Of a stretch of DNA of 64,000 bases, positions 27,522-36,486 are shown piece after piece. Numbering within the stretch: position 1 is the first letter of the stretch; every line of letters starts with the position of its first letter. Source of the DNA: Nocardioides acrostichi (GTDB lineage Bacteria > Actinomycetota > Actinomycetes > Propionibacteriales > Nocardioidaceae). A program made the position numbers and the translations under genes. The stretch spans positions 62,001-126,000 of the forward strand of contig NZ_JADIVZ010000012.1 of assembly GCF_015319165.1 (NCBI RefSeq), read 5' to 3'. The notes under the pieces were generated by a model that was given only the letters and a program-made list of their open reading frames with translations, was not told the DNA's origin and did not search any database.

Positions 27522-28282
27522 GGGTCGCGCTGTTGGTCACCTGCGTGAACGACGCGATGTTCCCCGAGGTCGGCAAGGCGACCGTGCGGCTCCTGCGGCG
27601 CCTCGGTGTGGACGTCGCGTTTCCGGAGGCGCAGACCTGCTGCGGGCAGCCGATGGTGAACACCGGCTACCTCGACGAGGCCGTGCCGGTGGTGCGCGCG
27701 TTCGCCGCCGCCTTCGCGGGCTACGACGCCGTGGTGACGCCGTCCGGCTCGTGCGCCGGGTCGGCGCGGCACCAGCACGGGCTCGTGGGCCGGCGCGGTG
27801 CCGAGAACGGCTCCGACCCGGGCCTCGCGGACGACGTGGCGGCCCTACCGCCGACCTACGAGCTCACCGAGTTCCTCGTCGACGTCCTGGGCGTGAGCGA
27901 CCTCGGCGAGCACGGCGCGTACTTCCCGCACACGGTGACCTACCACCCGACCTGCCACTCCCTGCGCATGCTCGGGGTGGGTGACCGGCCCCGCGGGCTG
28001 CTCGAGAGCGTGCGAGGGCTGCGGCTGCGCGAGCTGCCCGCCGCCGAGCAGTGCTGCGGGTTCGGTGGCACCTTCGCGGTCAAGAACGCGGAGGTCTCGG
28101 TGGCCATGGGCTCCGACAAGGCCCGGCACGTGCGCGCGACCGGCGCCGAGGTGCTGGTGGCGGGCGACTCCTCGTGCCTCATGCACATCGGCGGCGTGCT
28201 GAGCCGCCAGCGCTCCGGGGTGCGCGCCGTGCACCTCGCCGAGATCCTCGCCAGCACCGAAGCCGATGCGGAGAGCGCATGA
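27518..28282 (+). CDS. lutA: L-lactate utilisation protein LutA (Fe-S, cysteine-rich)
   Basis: A 254-residue protein with two CCG domains: [40 protein letters not shown], then [24 protein letters not shown] and [10 protein letters not shown]. These CX30-40CCGX35CxxC-like motifs bind Fe-S clusters in LutA/LldE/YkgE and heterodisulfide reductase-type subunits. It works with LutB and LutC to oxidise L-lactate to pyruvate. ATG 27518 overlaps the tadA stop (ATGA); an in-frame ATG at 27509 is also present. It overlaps lutB by 4 bp. Confidence 0.93.
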   Translation: MRVALLVTCVNDAMFPEVGKATVRLLRRLGVDVAFPEAQTCCGQPMVNTGYLDEAVPVVRAFAAAFAGYDAVVTPSGSCAGSARHQHGLVGRRGAENGSDPGLADDVAALPPTYELTEFLVDVLGVSDLGEHGAYFPHTVTYHPTCHSLRMLGVGDRPRGLLESVRGLRLRELPAAEQCCGFGGTFAVKNAEVSVAMGSDKARHVRATGAEVLVAGDSSCLMHIGGVLSRQRSGVRAVHLAEILASTEADAESA

Positions 28283-29769
28283 GTCGCACGTTCGTCGGCA
28301 TGCCGCCGTTCCCGACCGCCGCGCGCGAGGCGCTGGCCGACACTCAGCTGCGCCACAACCTCGCCCACGCGACCGGGGTCATCCGGGCCAAGCGTGCGGC
28401 GCTCGTCGAGGAGCAGGGCGAGGTGTGGGAGCCGCTGCGCCTGGCCGGCGCGGCGGTCAAGCAGCGGGCCCTCGACGACCTGGCCACCCACCTGCTGACT
28501 CTCGAGGAGCAGCTGACGTCGGCCGGGGCCACGGTGCACTGGGCTCGGGACGCCGCCGAGGCCAGCCAGGTGGTACTCGACGTCGCTCGCGCCCACGATG
28601 TCGACGAGGTCGTGAAGGTCAAGTCGATGGTGACGGCCGAGATCGGGCTCAACGAGCACCTCGAGGCGCACGGGGTCGCGGCGTGGGAGACCGACCTCGC
28701 CGAGCTGATCGTGCAGCTGGCCGGGGATCTGCCCAGTCACATCCTGGTGCCGGCGATCCATCGCAACCGCGCCGAGGTGCGCGAAATCTTCCTGCGTGAG
28801 ATGGCCTCCGCCGGCCGCCCGGCGCCGGCTGACCTGACCGACGAGCCGGCCGTGCTGGCCGCCGCCGCTCGCGAGCACCTGCGCGAGAAGTTCCTGCGCG
28901 CCAAGGTCGGCGTCTCGGGGGCGAACTTCGCCATCGCCGAGACCGGCTCGCTCGTGGTGGTCGAGTCCGAGGGCAACGGCCGCATGTGCCTGACCCTGCC
29001 CGAGGTGCTGGTGAGCGTCGTGGGCATCGAGAAGGTGGTGCCCACCTGGGCCGAGCTCGACCCCCTGATGCGGTTGCTGCCGCGCTCCTCGACCGGCGAG
29101 CGGATGAACCCCTACACCTCGGTGTGGTCCGGCGTCCGCGAGGGCGACGGACCCCAGGAGGTGCACGTGGTGCTGCTCGACAACGGCCGCACCCGCGCGC
29201 TGGCCGACCAGGTCGGACGGCAGGCGCTGCGCTGCATCCGCTGCTCGGCCTGCCTCAACGTGTGCCCGGTCTACGAGCGGACCGGCGGGCATGCCTACGG
29301 GTCGGTCTACCCCGGCCCGATCGGGGCGATCCTCAACCCCCTGCTGCACGGTCAGGGAGACCCACAGACCGACTCCTTGCCCTACGCCTCCTCGCTGTGT
29401 GGGGCGTGCTTCGAGGCCTGCCCCGTGCGCATCGACATCCCCGAGGTGCTGGTGCACCTGCGCACCCAGGTGGTCGACGCCCACCGCTCCGACCGCGTGC
29501 CCAAGGCGGAGGCCGCTGCGATGCGGGCCACCGCCTGGGCCTTCTCCGACGCCTCGCGCCTGGGTCTGGTGGAGCGGGCGGCGGGTCTCTCGGGCCGGGT
29601 GCTCGGGCGGCTGACGCGTTCCACGCTGCCCGGCGGACGTGCGGCACTGGGCCGGTTGCCCGGCCCCGGTGCCGCCTGGACGACCGCGCGCGACCTGCCC
29701 GCCCCACCGCCGGAGTCCTTCCGCGCGTGGTGGGCCCGCACCGACGGTGGGCGGGAGGACGGCTCGTGA
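28279..29769 (+). CDS. lutB: L-lactate utilisation iron-sulfur protein LutB
   Basis: A 496-residue protein. The N-terminal LUD domain contains VVKVKSMVTAEIGLNEHLEA, HILVPAIHRNRAEVREIF, VSGANFAIAETGSLVVVESE and GNGRMCLTLP. It is followed by a bacterioferredoxin-type 2x[4Fe-4S] segment with CIRCSACLNVCPVY and SLCGACFEACPVRIDIPEVL. The C-terminal 110 residues are less conserved and rich in Arg and Pro. Length and order match LutB/YkgF. Overlaps lutA and lutC by 4 bp each, so the three subunits are translationally coupled. Confidence 0.95.
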   Translation: MSRTFVGMPPFPTAAREALADTQLRHNLAHATGVIRAKRAALVEEQGEVWEPLRLAGAAVKQRALDDLATHLLTLEEQLTSAGATVHWARDAAEASQVVLDVARAHDVDEVVKVKSMVTAEIGLNEHLEAHGVAAWETDLAELIVQLAGDLPSHILVPAIHRNRAEVREIFLREMASAGRPAPADLTDEPAVLAAAAREHLREKFLRAKVGVSGANFAIAETGSLVVVESEGNGRMCLTLPEVLVSVVGIEKVVPTWAELDPLMRLLPRSSTGERMNPYTSVWSGVREGDGPQEVHVVLLDNGRTRALADQVGRQALRCIRCSACLNVCPVYERTGGHAYGSVYPGPIGAILNPLLHGQGDPQTDSLPYASSLCGACFEACPVRIDIPEVLVHLRTQVVDAHRSDRVPKAEAAAMRATAWAFSDASRLGLVERAAGLSGRVLGRLTRSTLPGGRAALGRLPGPGAAWTTARDLPAPPPESFRAWWARTDGGREDGS

Positions 29770-30383
29770 GCGCACGGGAGGAGATCCTCGGGCGCGTGCG
29801 CGCGGCCCTCGCCGACGTCGCGCCGGCGACCGAGCCGGTGGTCGGGCCCCTCGCGGTCGAACCGACCGACGCCGAGCGGCTCGATCTCTTCGTCGAGCGG
29901 GTGGCCGACTACCGCGCCGTCGTCGAGCGGGTCGCCGAGGCCGACCTCGCGGCGCACGTGGCCTCGCTCTTCGCGCCGGGCGACCGGGTCGTCGTCCCGC
30001 CGGGGCTGCCGGAGGATCTCGTGGCGGCCCTCGCGCATCCCGTGGCGGACAACGCCCTCGGGGCCGCCGACCTCGACGCCGCCGACGCCGTCGTGACCAC
30101 GGCGGCCGTGGGCATCGCCGAGACCGGCACGATCGTGCTCGACCACGGCCCGGGCCAGGGGCGCCGCGCGCTCACCCTGGTGCCGGACCGCCACGTGTGC
30201 GTCGTCCGAGCCGAGCAGGTCGTGGCCGACGTACCCCAGGCGGTGACCCGGCTCGCCGCCGCGGTGCGCTCCGGGCAACCGCTGACGTGGATCAGCGGCC
30301 CCTCGGCCACCAGCGACATCGAGCTCGACCGGGTCGAGGGCGTGCACGGTCCACGGGCCCTCCACGTCGTGCTGGTGGACTGA
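29766..30383 (+). CDS. lutC: L-lactate utilisation protein LutC
   Basis: A 205-residue LUD-domain protein: SAREEILGRVRAALADV at the N-terminus, GIAETGTIVLDHGPGQGRRA, LTLVPDRHVCVVRAEQVVAD, and WISGPSATSDIELDRVEGVH followed by GPRALHVVLVD, the usual LutC C-terminal block. Start GTG at 29766 overlaps the lutB stop. Together lutABC form a complete lactate-oxidising complex. No lactate permease or GntR/LutR regulator is adjacent, so regulation is not evident from context. Confidence 0.93.
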   Translation: MSAREEILGRVRAALADVAPATEPVVGPLAVEPTDAERLDLFVERVADYRAVVERVAEADLAAHVASLFAPGDRVVVPPGLPEDLVAALAHPVADNALGAADLDAADAVVTTAAVGIAETGTIVLDHGPGQGRRALTLVPDRHVCVVRAEQVVADVPQAVTRLAAAVRSGQPLTWISGPSATSDIELDRVEGVHGPRALHVVLVD

Positions 30384-30409
30384 CCGAACGGTCCGAATCC
30401 GGGCAGTAG

Positions 30410-30490
30410 CAGGTCGCTATCGGGCACCAGATCGGGCACGGCATGCCGTCGTGGCCGCTCACTAGCTGAGAAACGGGCAACAACCGGGCA
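30410..30490. promoter_or_regulatory. Cluster of five CGGGCA repeats upstream of the DeoR gene
   Basis: CGGGCA occurs at 30410, 30421, 30433, 30474 and 30485, with similar flanks (ATCGGGCAC or ACCGGGCAAC), in two groups spaced by 11-12 bp, about one helical turn. Same-face spacing suggests a multi-site operator in the 222-bp lutC-DeoR interval. I infer binding by the downstream DeoR protein, but the lut operon end is equally close. Confidence 0.4.
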
Positions 30491-30605
30491 ACCAGAACCC
30501 CCCGGTCGGGCTGGGTGCACCGGGCCCGTCCGGGCCATACTCGGTTCGTGACCGGGGTCACACCCCACGCGGCACGGTATCGGCGCCCACGACCGAGGAG
30601 GTGGC

Positions 30606-31367
30606 ATGCAGGCGATGCAGCGTCAACGCGAGATCCTCGCCCGCGCCCGCCACGACGGTCGCGTCGACGTCGTCGGTCTCGCCACCGACCTGGGCGTGGC
30701 GCCCGAGACGGTGCGCCGCGACCTGCGCCTGCTCGCCGACCGCGGCGTGGTCCAGCGGGTGCACGGCGGGGCCTACCCCGTCGAGAGCGCTGGCTTCGAG
30801 ACCGAGCTCTCCCAGCGCGAGAGCTCCTTCGTGGGCGAGAAGCGCCGCATCGCGCACGCCGCCGCCGGCCTGCTCGACGGTGCCGAGACCGTGTACGTCG
30901 ACGAGGGCGTCACGCCGCAGCTGGTCGCCGAGGCGCTCGAGCCCGAGGGCCCGGTCACCGTGGTCACCTCGTCGCTGCAGACCGGCGTCTCGCTGGCCCA
31001 GCGCCCCGATGTCACCGTGCTGCTGCTCGGCGGCCGCGTGCGCGGTCGCACCCTGGCCACCGTCGACCACTGGGCCACCTCGATGCTCGGCGACCTCGTC
31101 ATCGACCTGGCCATCCTCGGCGCCAACGGCGTCTCCCGCCAGCACGGGCTCACCACCCCCGACCCGGCCGTCGCCGCGGTCAAGGGGCTCGTGGTCGAGC
31201 GCAGTCGCCGGCGCATCTTCGTCGGCCTCTCGAAGAAGTTCGGCGTCTCGAGCTTCTGCCGGTTCGCCCAGATCTCCGACTTCGAGGCGCTGGTGACCGA
31301 CACCGGCCTCTCGACCAACGACGCGCACCGCTATGCAGCCCTGGGTCCGCAGGTGATGCGGGCCTAG
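30606..31367 (+). CDS. DeoR/GlpR-family transcriptional regulator
   Basis: A 253-residue repressor. The N-terminal HTH (MQRQREILARARHDGRVDVV, GLATDLGVAPETVRRDLRLL with the E-T-V-R-R-D-L recognition helix) is followed by the DeoRC sugar-phosphate sensor (VYVDEGVTPQLVAEALE, VVTSSLQTGVSLAQRP, LAILGANGVSRQHGLTTPDP, VGLSKKFGVSSFCRFA). The ATG at 30606 has a strong AGGAGG eight bases upstream. It precedes, in the same direction, a polyol ABC transporter, dehydrogenase and kinase, so it very probably represses this operon and is released by a phosphorylated intermediate such as xylulose 5-phosphate. Confidence 0.92.
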   Translation: MQAMQRQREILARARHDGRVDVVGLATDLGVAPETVRRDLRLLADRGVVQRVHGGAYPVESAGFETELSQRESSFVGEKRRIAHAAAGLLDGAETVYVDEGVTPQLVAEALEPEGPVTVVTSSLQTGVSLAQRPDVTVLLLGGRVRGRTLATVDHWATSMLGDLVIDLAILGANGVSRQHGLTTPDPAVAAVKGLVVERSRRRIFVGLSKKFGVSSFCRFAQISDFEALVTDTGLSTNDAHRYAALGPQVMRA

Positions 31368-31475
31368 CGCCGCCCCGTCTCGACAGAGCACCAGAAACAC
31401 CGGTCGTCCTCGACGCCCGGCTCGACCGTCACGCCCGTGACCGGTCACCTCGCCCGACACTGCATGGAGGTTGAA

Positions 31476-32840
31476 GTGGGCAGCTACAACAAGAAGATCG
31501 CGATGACCGCGGTCGTCGGAGTCGCGGGCCTCGCCCTGGCCGGCTGCGCCGGCGCCGGCGGCGGCGGTGGAGGGAGCAGCTCGGACGGCGGCGGTGGCGC
31601 CGTCACCGTGCTCATGGTGGGCAACCCGCAGATGGAGGACATCGAGAAGCTGACCAAGGACACCTTCACCAAGGACACCGGCATCGAGGTCGACTACACG
31701 ATCCTTCCGGAGAACGAGCTGCGCGACAAGGTGACCCAGGACGTCGCCACCGGTGCCGGCCAGTACGACGTCGTCTCCGTGGGCGCCTACGAGGTGCCGA
31801 TCTGGGCCAAGAACGACTGGCTCCAGCCGCTCGACGACTACGTGGACGACGACGCCGACTACGACGCCGCCGACCTGCTGGACCCGATGAAGGAGTCCCT
31901 CTCCTCCGACGGTCAGCTCTACGCCCTGCCGTTCTACGGCGAGTCGTCCTTCCTCATGTACCGCAAGGACGTGCTGAAGCAGGAGGGCCTCACCATGCCG
32001 GAGAAGCCCACCTGGGACGAGGTCGCCGACATCGCGGCCAAGGTCGACGGCGCCGAGCCGGGCATGAAGGGCATCTGCCTGCGCGGCCTGCCGGGCTGGG
32101 GCGAGATGTTCGCCCCGCTCACGACGGTGGTCAACACCTTCGGCGGCACCTGGTTCGACGAGGACTGGACCCCCGAGGTCGACAGCCCCGAGTTCACCGA
32201 CGCGGTCGACTTCTACGTGAACCTGATCAAGCAGCACGGTGAGCCCGGCGCCTCGCAGGCCGGCTTCACGGAGTGCCTGAACGCCATGAGCCAGGGCAAG
32301 GTCGCCATGTGGTACGACGCCACATCGGCCGCCGGCTCGCTCGAGGACTCCTCGGTCTCCAAGGTGGCCGGCAAGGTGGGCTACGCCTACGCACCGGTCA
32401 AGGAGACCGACTCCTCGGGCTGGCTGTGGACCTGGTCGTGGGCCATGCCCGCCGACACCGACAACAAGGACAACGCCGCCGAGTTCATGAAGTGGGCGAC
32501 CTCGAAGCAGTACGAGCAGACCGTGGGCGAGCAGTTGGGCTGGTCGCGCGTGCCGGCCGGGAAGCGGGCCAGCACCTACGAGATCCCCGAGTACGAGAAG
32601 GCGGCCGGCGACTTCGGCCCGCTGACCCTCGCCTCCATCGAGGCGGCCGACCCGACCGACCCGGGCGTCCAGCCCCGGCCGACCGTGGGCGTGCAGTTCG
32701 TCGGCATCCCCGAGTTCGCCGACCTGGGCACCAAGGTCTCGCAGTCCATCGCCGCGGTGATCGCCGGCAAGGGCTCGGTCGAGGACGCCCTGGCCCAGGG
32801 CCAGAGCGAGGCCGAGGACGTCGCCAAGAACTACCAGTGA
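31476..32840 (+). CDS. Polyol/sugar ABC transporter substrate-binding lipoprotein
   Basis: A 454-residue family-1 extracellular solute-binding protein. The signal peptide ends in a lipobox (GLALAGC), so it is anchored to the outer face of the membrane, followed by a Gly/Ser linker. The mature part has VLMVGNPQMEDIEKLTKDTF, VVSVGAYEVPIWAKNDWLQP, LYALPFYGESSFLMYRKDVL, and a C-terminal WSRVPAGKR. Similar proteins bind mannitol or sorbitol (SmoE-like). Start GTG 31476 is chosen because GGAGG lies six bases upstream; an ATG at 31464 lacks such a site. A GC-rich hairpin follows the stop and may reduce expression of the permeases relative to the binding protein. Confidence 0.92.
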   Translation: MGSYNKKIAMTAVVGVAGLALAGCAGAGGGGGGSSSDGGGGAVTVLMVGNPQMEDIEKLTKDTFTKDTGIEVDYTILPENELRDKVTQDVATGAGQYDVVSVGAYEVPIWAKNDWLQPLDDYVDDDADYDAADLLDPMKESLSSDGQLYALPFYGESSFLMYRKDVLKQEGLTMPEKPTWDEVADIAAKVDGAEPGMKGICLRGLPGWGEMFAPLTTVVNTFGGTWFDEDWTPEVDSPEFTDAVDFYVNLIKQHGEPGASQAGFTECLNAMSQGKVAMWYDATSAAGSLEDSSVSKVAGKVGYAYAPVKETDSSGWLWTWSWAMPADTDNKDNAAEFMKWATSKQYEQTVGEQLGWSRVPAGKRASTYEIPEYEKAAGDFGPLTLASIEAADPTDPGVQPRPTVGVQFVGIPEFADLGTKVSQSIAAVIAGKGSVEDALAQGQSEAEDVAKNYQ

Positions 32841-32857
32841 CGCTCCACCCCTGAGCG

Positions 32858-32893
32858 GCCCGGGCGCGGCGGTCCAGCCGACCGCGCCCGGGC
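32858..32893 (+). terminator. GC-rich hairpin between binding-protein and permease genes
   Basis: Perfect 12-bp arms GCCCGGGCGCGG and CCGCGCCCGGGC at 32858-32869 and 32882-32893, with a 12-base loop. No U-run follows. In ABC operons such a hairpin after the binding-protein gene typically stabilises the upstream mRNA or partially terminates transcription, giving an excess of binding protein over permease. That role is inferred. Confidence 0.75.
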
Positions 32894-32900
32894 ATTCCAA

Positions 32901-32955
32901 CCCAGCACGACCCCAGCACGAACCCCAGCACGACCCCAGCACGAACTCCAGCACC
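32901..32955 (+). repeat. Short direct repeats CCCAGCACGA ahead of the permease gene
   Basis: CCCAGCACGA occurs at 32901, 32912, 32924 and 32935, plus a degenerate fifth copy near 32946 (CTCCAGCACC), with period 11-12. They fill the leader between the hairpin and the first permease ribosome-binding region (GGGAGG). They are on one face of the helix and could be a protein site, or simply slippage-derived. Confidence 0.6.
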
Positions 32956-32998
32956 ACCGGCGGGGCCGATCGGCGGCCCCGTGCCTTCGGGAGGCCCC

Positions 32999-34000
32999 AT
33001 GAGCACCACCACCGCACCGCCGTCGGCGGGAACGAGGCAGGCACCGACGCCGGTCCCTCCCGCCCGCAAGCTCGCCTCCGGCGAGCGCTGGCGCCGTCGC
33101 GGGCCGCTGCTGCCCGCCCTGGTCTTCACGATCGTCCTCACGCAGATCCCGTTCCTGGTCACCATCGGCATCTCGTTCCTGAACTGGAACGTGCTGCGGC
33201 CCGGCGACAAGGACTTCATCGGTCTCGGCACGTTCAACTCCTTCGCCGGCTTCTCGAACTACGCCACGGTGTTCACCGACACCCGGCTGCGGCACGCGGT
33301 CGTCAACACCGTCGTGCTCACCGCCTCGGTCGTGGTGGTCAGCATGCTCTTGGGCCTGCTGCTCGCGGTGCTGCTGGACAAGAAGTTCCCCGGGCGCGGC
33401 GTGGCCCGCACGCTGCTCATCGCGCCGTTCCTCGTCATGCCGGTCGCCTCGGCGCTGCTGTGGAAACACGCGCTCTACAACCCGGACTACGGCCTGCTCA
33501 ACGGCGTCCTCAACTGGGTCTGGCAGCTGTTCGGCGCCGACCAGGGCCCGGTCGTCGACTACGTCTCGGGCACGCCGATGACCGCGGTCGTCGCCGCCCT
33601 GGTCTGGCAGTGGACGCCGTTCATGATGCTGATCCTGCTGGCCGGGCTGCAGTCCCAGCCGGCCGACGTGCTCGAGGCCGCGCGTCTCGACCGGGCCAGC
33701 GGCTTCCAGATCTTCCGCTTCATCACGCTGCCGCACCTGCGCCGCTACATCGAGCTGTCGGTGCTGCTCGGCTCGATCTACGTGCTGCAGACCTTCGACG
33801 CCATCTTCACGATCACGCAGGGCGGGCCCGGGTCGGCCACGACGAACCTGCCCTACGAGATCTACCTGACCATGTTCCGCAAGTACGAGTACGGCGAGGC
33901 GGCGGCGGCCGGCGTCGTGGTCGTCGTCGGATCCATCGTCGTGGCGACCTTCGCGCTGCGCACCATCTCGTCCCTCTTCACCGAGGAGCACACCCGATGA
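32999..34000 (+). CDS. Polyol/sugar ABC transporter permease 1
   Basis: A 333-residue MalF-type permease with six TMs: RRGPLLPALVFTIVLTQIPF near residue 35, then NTVVLTASVVVVSMLLGLLL, RTLLIAPFLVMPVASALLW, VVAALVWQWTPFMMLILLAG, and a final TM near 305. The cytoplasmic EAA loop is seen as ADVLEAARLDRASGFQIFRF, TLPHLRRY. Start ATG 32999 has GGGAGG six bases upstream. It ends with an ATGA overlap to permease 2. Confidence 0.92.
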   Translation: MSTTTAPPSAGTRQAPTPVPPARKLASGERWRRRGPLLPALVFTIVLTQIPFLVTIGISFLNWNVLRPGDKDFIGLGTFNSFAGFSNYATVFTDTRLRHAVVNTVVLTASVVVVSMLLGLLLAVLLDKKFPGRGVARTLLIAPFLVMPVASALLWKHALYNPDYGLLNGVLNWVWQLFGADQGPVVDYVSGTPMTAVVAALVWQWTPFMMLILLAGLQSQPADVLEAARLDRASGFQIFRFITLPHLRRYIELSVLLGSIYVLQTFDAIFTITQGGPGSATTNLPYEIYLTMFRKYEYGEAAAAGVVVVVGSIVVATFALRTISSLFTEEHTR

Positions 34001-34920
34001 CGACCACGCCCACCGACACCTCCACCGTCCCCGCCACCACCCCGGACACCGCGCCCAGCCCGACGTCCGCCCCGCCGCGACGCCGGCGCGCCCGGTTGCG
34101 CGGCGCCGACCAGGAGCGTGCTTCCTGGCGCTGGGCCCTGACGGCCTGGGTGCTCACCCTGGTCTTCGTCGCCCCCGTGGTCTGGATGGTCCTGACCTCG
34201 CTGCACACCGAGGCCGACGCCGCCACCAACCCGCCGTCCCCGTTCGCGCCGGTCACCTTCGACAACTACCTGCAGGTCTTCGACCGCGGTGCCGGCGTCT
34301 TCCTCACCAATTCCGCGATCGCCAGCGGCGTCTCGACCCTGCTGGTGCTGCTGCTCGCGGTGCCGGCGGCCTACGCGCTGTCGATCAAGCCCGTGGAGAA
34401 GTGGACCGACGCGATGTTCTTCTTCCTCTCCACCAAGTTCCTGCCGCCCATCGCGGCGCTGCTGCCCATCTACCTCATCGTCAAGCGGGTGGGCATGCTC
34501 GACAACGTCTACACGCTGGTCATCCTCTACACGGCCATGAACATGCCGATCGCGATCTGGATGATGCAGTCGTTCCTGGCCGAGATCCCCAAGGAGATCC
34601 TCGAGGCCGCCCAGGTCGACGGCGCCGGCTTCCTGCGCACCATGTGGAGCATCGTCACGCCGATGATCAGCCCCGGCCTGGCCGCGACCGCGCTCATCTG
34701 CTTCATCTTCAGCTGGAACGAGTTCATGTTCGCGGTCAACCTGACCGCGACGGTGTCGTCGACAGCGCCGATCTTCCTGGTCGGGTTCATCTCCAGCCAG
34801 GGACTCTTCCTGGCCAAGCTGTGCGCCGCCTCCACCCTGGTCTCCCTGCCCGTGCTGATCGCCGGCTTCGCCGCCCAGGACAAGCTGGTGCGCGGTCTGT
34901 CGCTGGGAGCGGTCAAGTGA
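33997..34920 (+). CDS. Polyol/sugar ABC transporter permease 2
   Basis: A 307-residue MalG-type permease with a Pro/Thr-rich cytoplasmic N-terminus (about 40 residues) and six TMs; the EAA motif is EIPKEILEAAQVDGAGFLRT. The C-terminal [15 protein letters not shown] is typical of MalG-like subunits (KLVRGLTAGAVK). It overlaps the upstream permease and the downstream dehydrogenase by 4 bp. There is no ATP-binding subunit gene in the operon, so the system probably uses a shared ATPase of the MsiK/MsmX type encoded elsewhere. Confidence 0.93.
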   Translation: MTTTPTDTSTVPATTPDTAPSPTSAPPRRRRARLRGADQERASWRWALTAWVLTLVFVAPVVWMVLTSLHTEADAATNPPSPFAPVTFDNYLQVFDRGAGVFLTNSAIASGVSTLLVLLLAVPAAYALSIKPVEKWTDAMFFFLSTKFLPPIAALLPIYLIVKRVGMLDNVYTLVILYTAMNMPIAIWMMQSFLAEIPKEILEAAQVDGAGFLRTMWSIVTPMISPGLAATALICFIFSWNEFMFAVNLTATVSSTAPIFLVGFISSQGLFLAKLCAASTLVSLPVLIAGFAAQDKLVRGLSLGAVK

Positions 34921-36449
34921 GCCAGCAGACTCTCCAGCGCCTCGCCCCGGAGACACTGGAGGACATCGGCGACCGGGTGCCGGTGCCCGCCTACGACCGA
35001 TCCCGGGTGCGCACGGGCATCGTGCACCTGGGGGTGGGCGGCTTCCACCGCGCCCACCAGGCGATGTACGTCGATGCGCTCATGAACGCCTCGCCCGGCG
35101 ACGACGAGGTGCTCGGCTGGGGCATCACCGGCGTCGGGGTTCTGCCGGGGGATGCCCGGATGGCCGAGGTGATGCGCGCGCAGGGCGGCCTCTACACGCT
35201 CGTGGTCAAGCACCCCGACGGCCACCTCGAGCCACGCGTCATCGGCTCGATCGTCGACTACCTGCACGCGCCCGCGCAGGGCGAGGAGGTTCTCGACCTG
35301 ATGGCCGCCCCGGCGACACGCATCGTGTCGCTGACGGTCACCGAGGGCGGGTATCACGTCAACCAGGTCACCGGAGACTTCGATCCGGACGACGCCGGCA
35401 TCCAGCACGACCTGGGCCTCGGGGCGGGCGAGCTGCCCACCACCGCGTTCGGCTTCGTGGTCGAGGCCCTGGCGCGGCGCCGCGAGGCCGGTGTCCCGGC
35501 GTTCACGGTGATGTCGTGCGACAACATCCAGGGCAACGGGCACGTGGCGCACCAGATGATCGGTGCGTTCGCGCGGCTGCGCGACGAGCGGCAGGGCACC
35601 GACCTGGCCGACTGGATCGAGCGCGAGGTCGTCTTCGCGAACTCGATGGTCGACCGCATCACGCCGGTCACGACGGACGACGACCGCGCGGCGCTGGCCG
35701 ACCGGTTCGGCGTCGAGGATGCCTGGCCGGTGGTGTGCGAGCCGTTCACGCAGTGGGCGCTGGAGGACGCCTTCCCGACCGGGCGTCCCGCCTTCGAGGA
35801 GGTCGGCGTGCAGGTGGTACCCGACGTCGTCCCGTACGAGCTGATGAAGCTACGGCTGCTCAACGCCAGCCACCAGGCGTTGTGCTACCCGGGCTATCTG
35901 GCCGGCCACCGGTACGCGCACGAGGTGTGTCACGACCCGCTGTTCGTCGACTTCCTGCTCGGGTACATGGAGCACGAGGGCACGCCGACGCTGAGCGAGG
36001 TGCCGGGCGTCGACCTGGCGCAGTACCGCCGGCAGCTCATCGAGCGGTTCGCCAACCCCGAGGTGCGCGACACGCTCGCCCGGCTGTGCGCGGAGAGCTC
36101 GGACCGGATCCCGAAGTGGCTGGTGCCGGTCATCACCGAACGTCTCGCAGCCGGGGGGTCTGTCGACCGCGCCGCACTGGTGGTGGCCTCGTGGGCGCGG
36201 TACGCCGAGGGCATCGACGAGCAGGGTGAGGAGATCGACGTCGTCGACCGTCGGCGCGACGTCGTGATGCAGCGTGCCGCCGCCCAGCTCGGCGAGGGTG
36301 CCGACGAGCTGGCGTTCCTGCGTGACCCCGCGCTGTTCGGCGACCTCGTGGACACGCCGGCCTTCACCGGCCCCTATCTCGCGGCACTGCGGTCGCTGCA
36401 CGAGGTCGGTGCCCGGGCGACGCTGGAGGCATGGGCAGCGCGCGGGTGA
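34917..36449 (+). CDS. Mannitol/polyol 2-dehydrogenase (long-chain, fructuronate reductase family)
   Basis: A 510-residue zinc-independent NAD dehydrogenase that oxidises a polyol (mannitol to fructose, or arabitol to xylulose). The nucleotide-binding region is [20 protein letters not shown]; further signatures are [69 protein letters not shown] and [20 protein letters not shown], with the catalytic Lys in M-K-L-R. GTG 34917 overlaps the permease stop. Genetic linkage with xylulokinase favours D-arabitol or xylitol-type substrates over mannitol alone; the sequence cannot decide. Confidence 0.92.
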   Translation: MSQQTLQRLAPETLEDIGDRVPVPAYDRSRVRTGIVHLGVGGFHRAHQAMYVDALMNASPGDDEVLGWGITGVGVLPGDARMAEVMRAQGGLYTLVVKHPDGHLEPRVIGSIVDYLHAPAQGEEVLDLMAAPATRIVSLTVTEGGYHVNQVTGDFDPDDAGIQHDLGLGAGELPTTAFGFVVEALARRREAGVPAFTVMSCDNIQGNGHVAHQMIGAFARLRDERQGTDLADWIEREVVFANSMVDRITPVTTDDDRAALADRFGVEDAWPVVCEPFTQWALEDAFPTGRPAFEEVGVQVVPDVVPYELMKLRLLNASHQALCYPGYLAGHRYAHEVCHDPLFVDFLLGYMEHEGTPTLSEVPGVDLAQYRRQLIERFANPEVRDTLARLCAESSDRIPKWLVPVITERLAAGGSVDRAALVVASWARYAEGIDEQGEEIDVVDRRRDVVMQRAAAQLGEGADELAFLRDPALFGDLVDTPAFTGPYLAALRSLHEVGARATLEAWAARG

Positions 36450-36486
36450 CGCCTGGGGGTGTGTGTCGCGGCCTAGGCTGGAGTCG

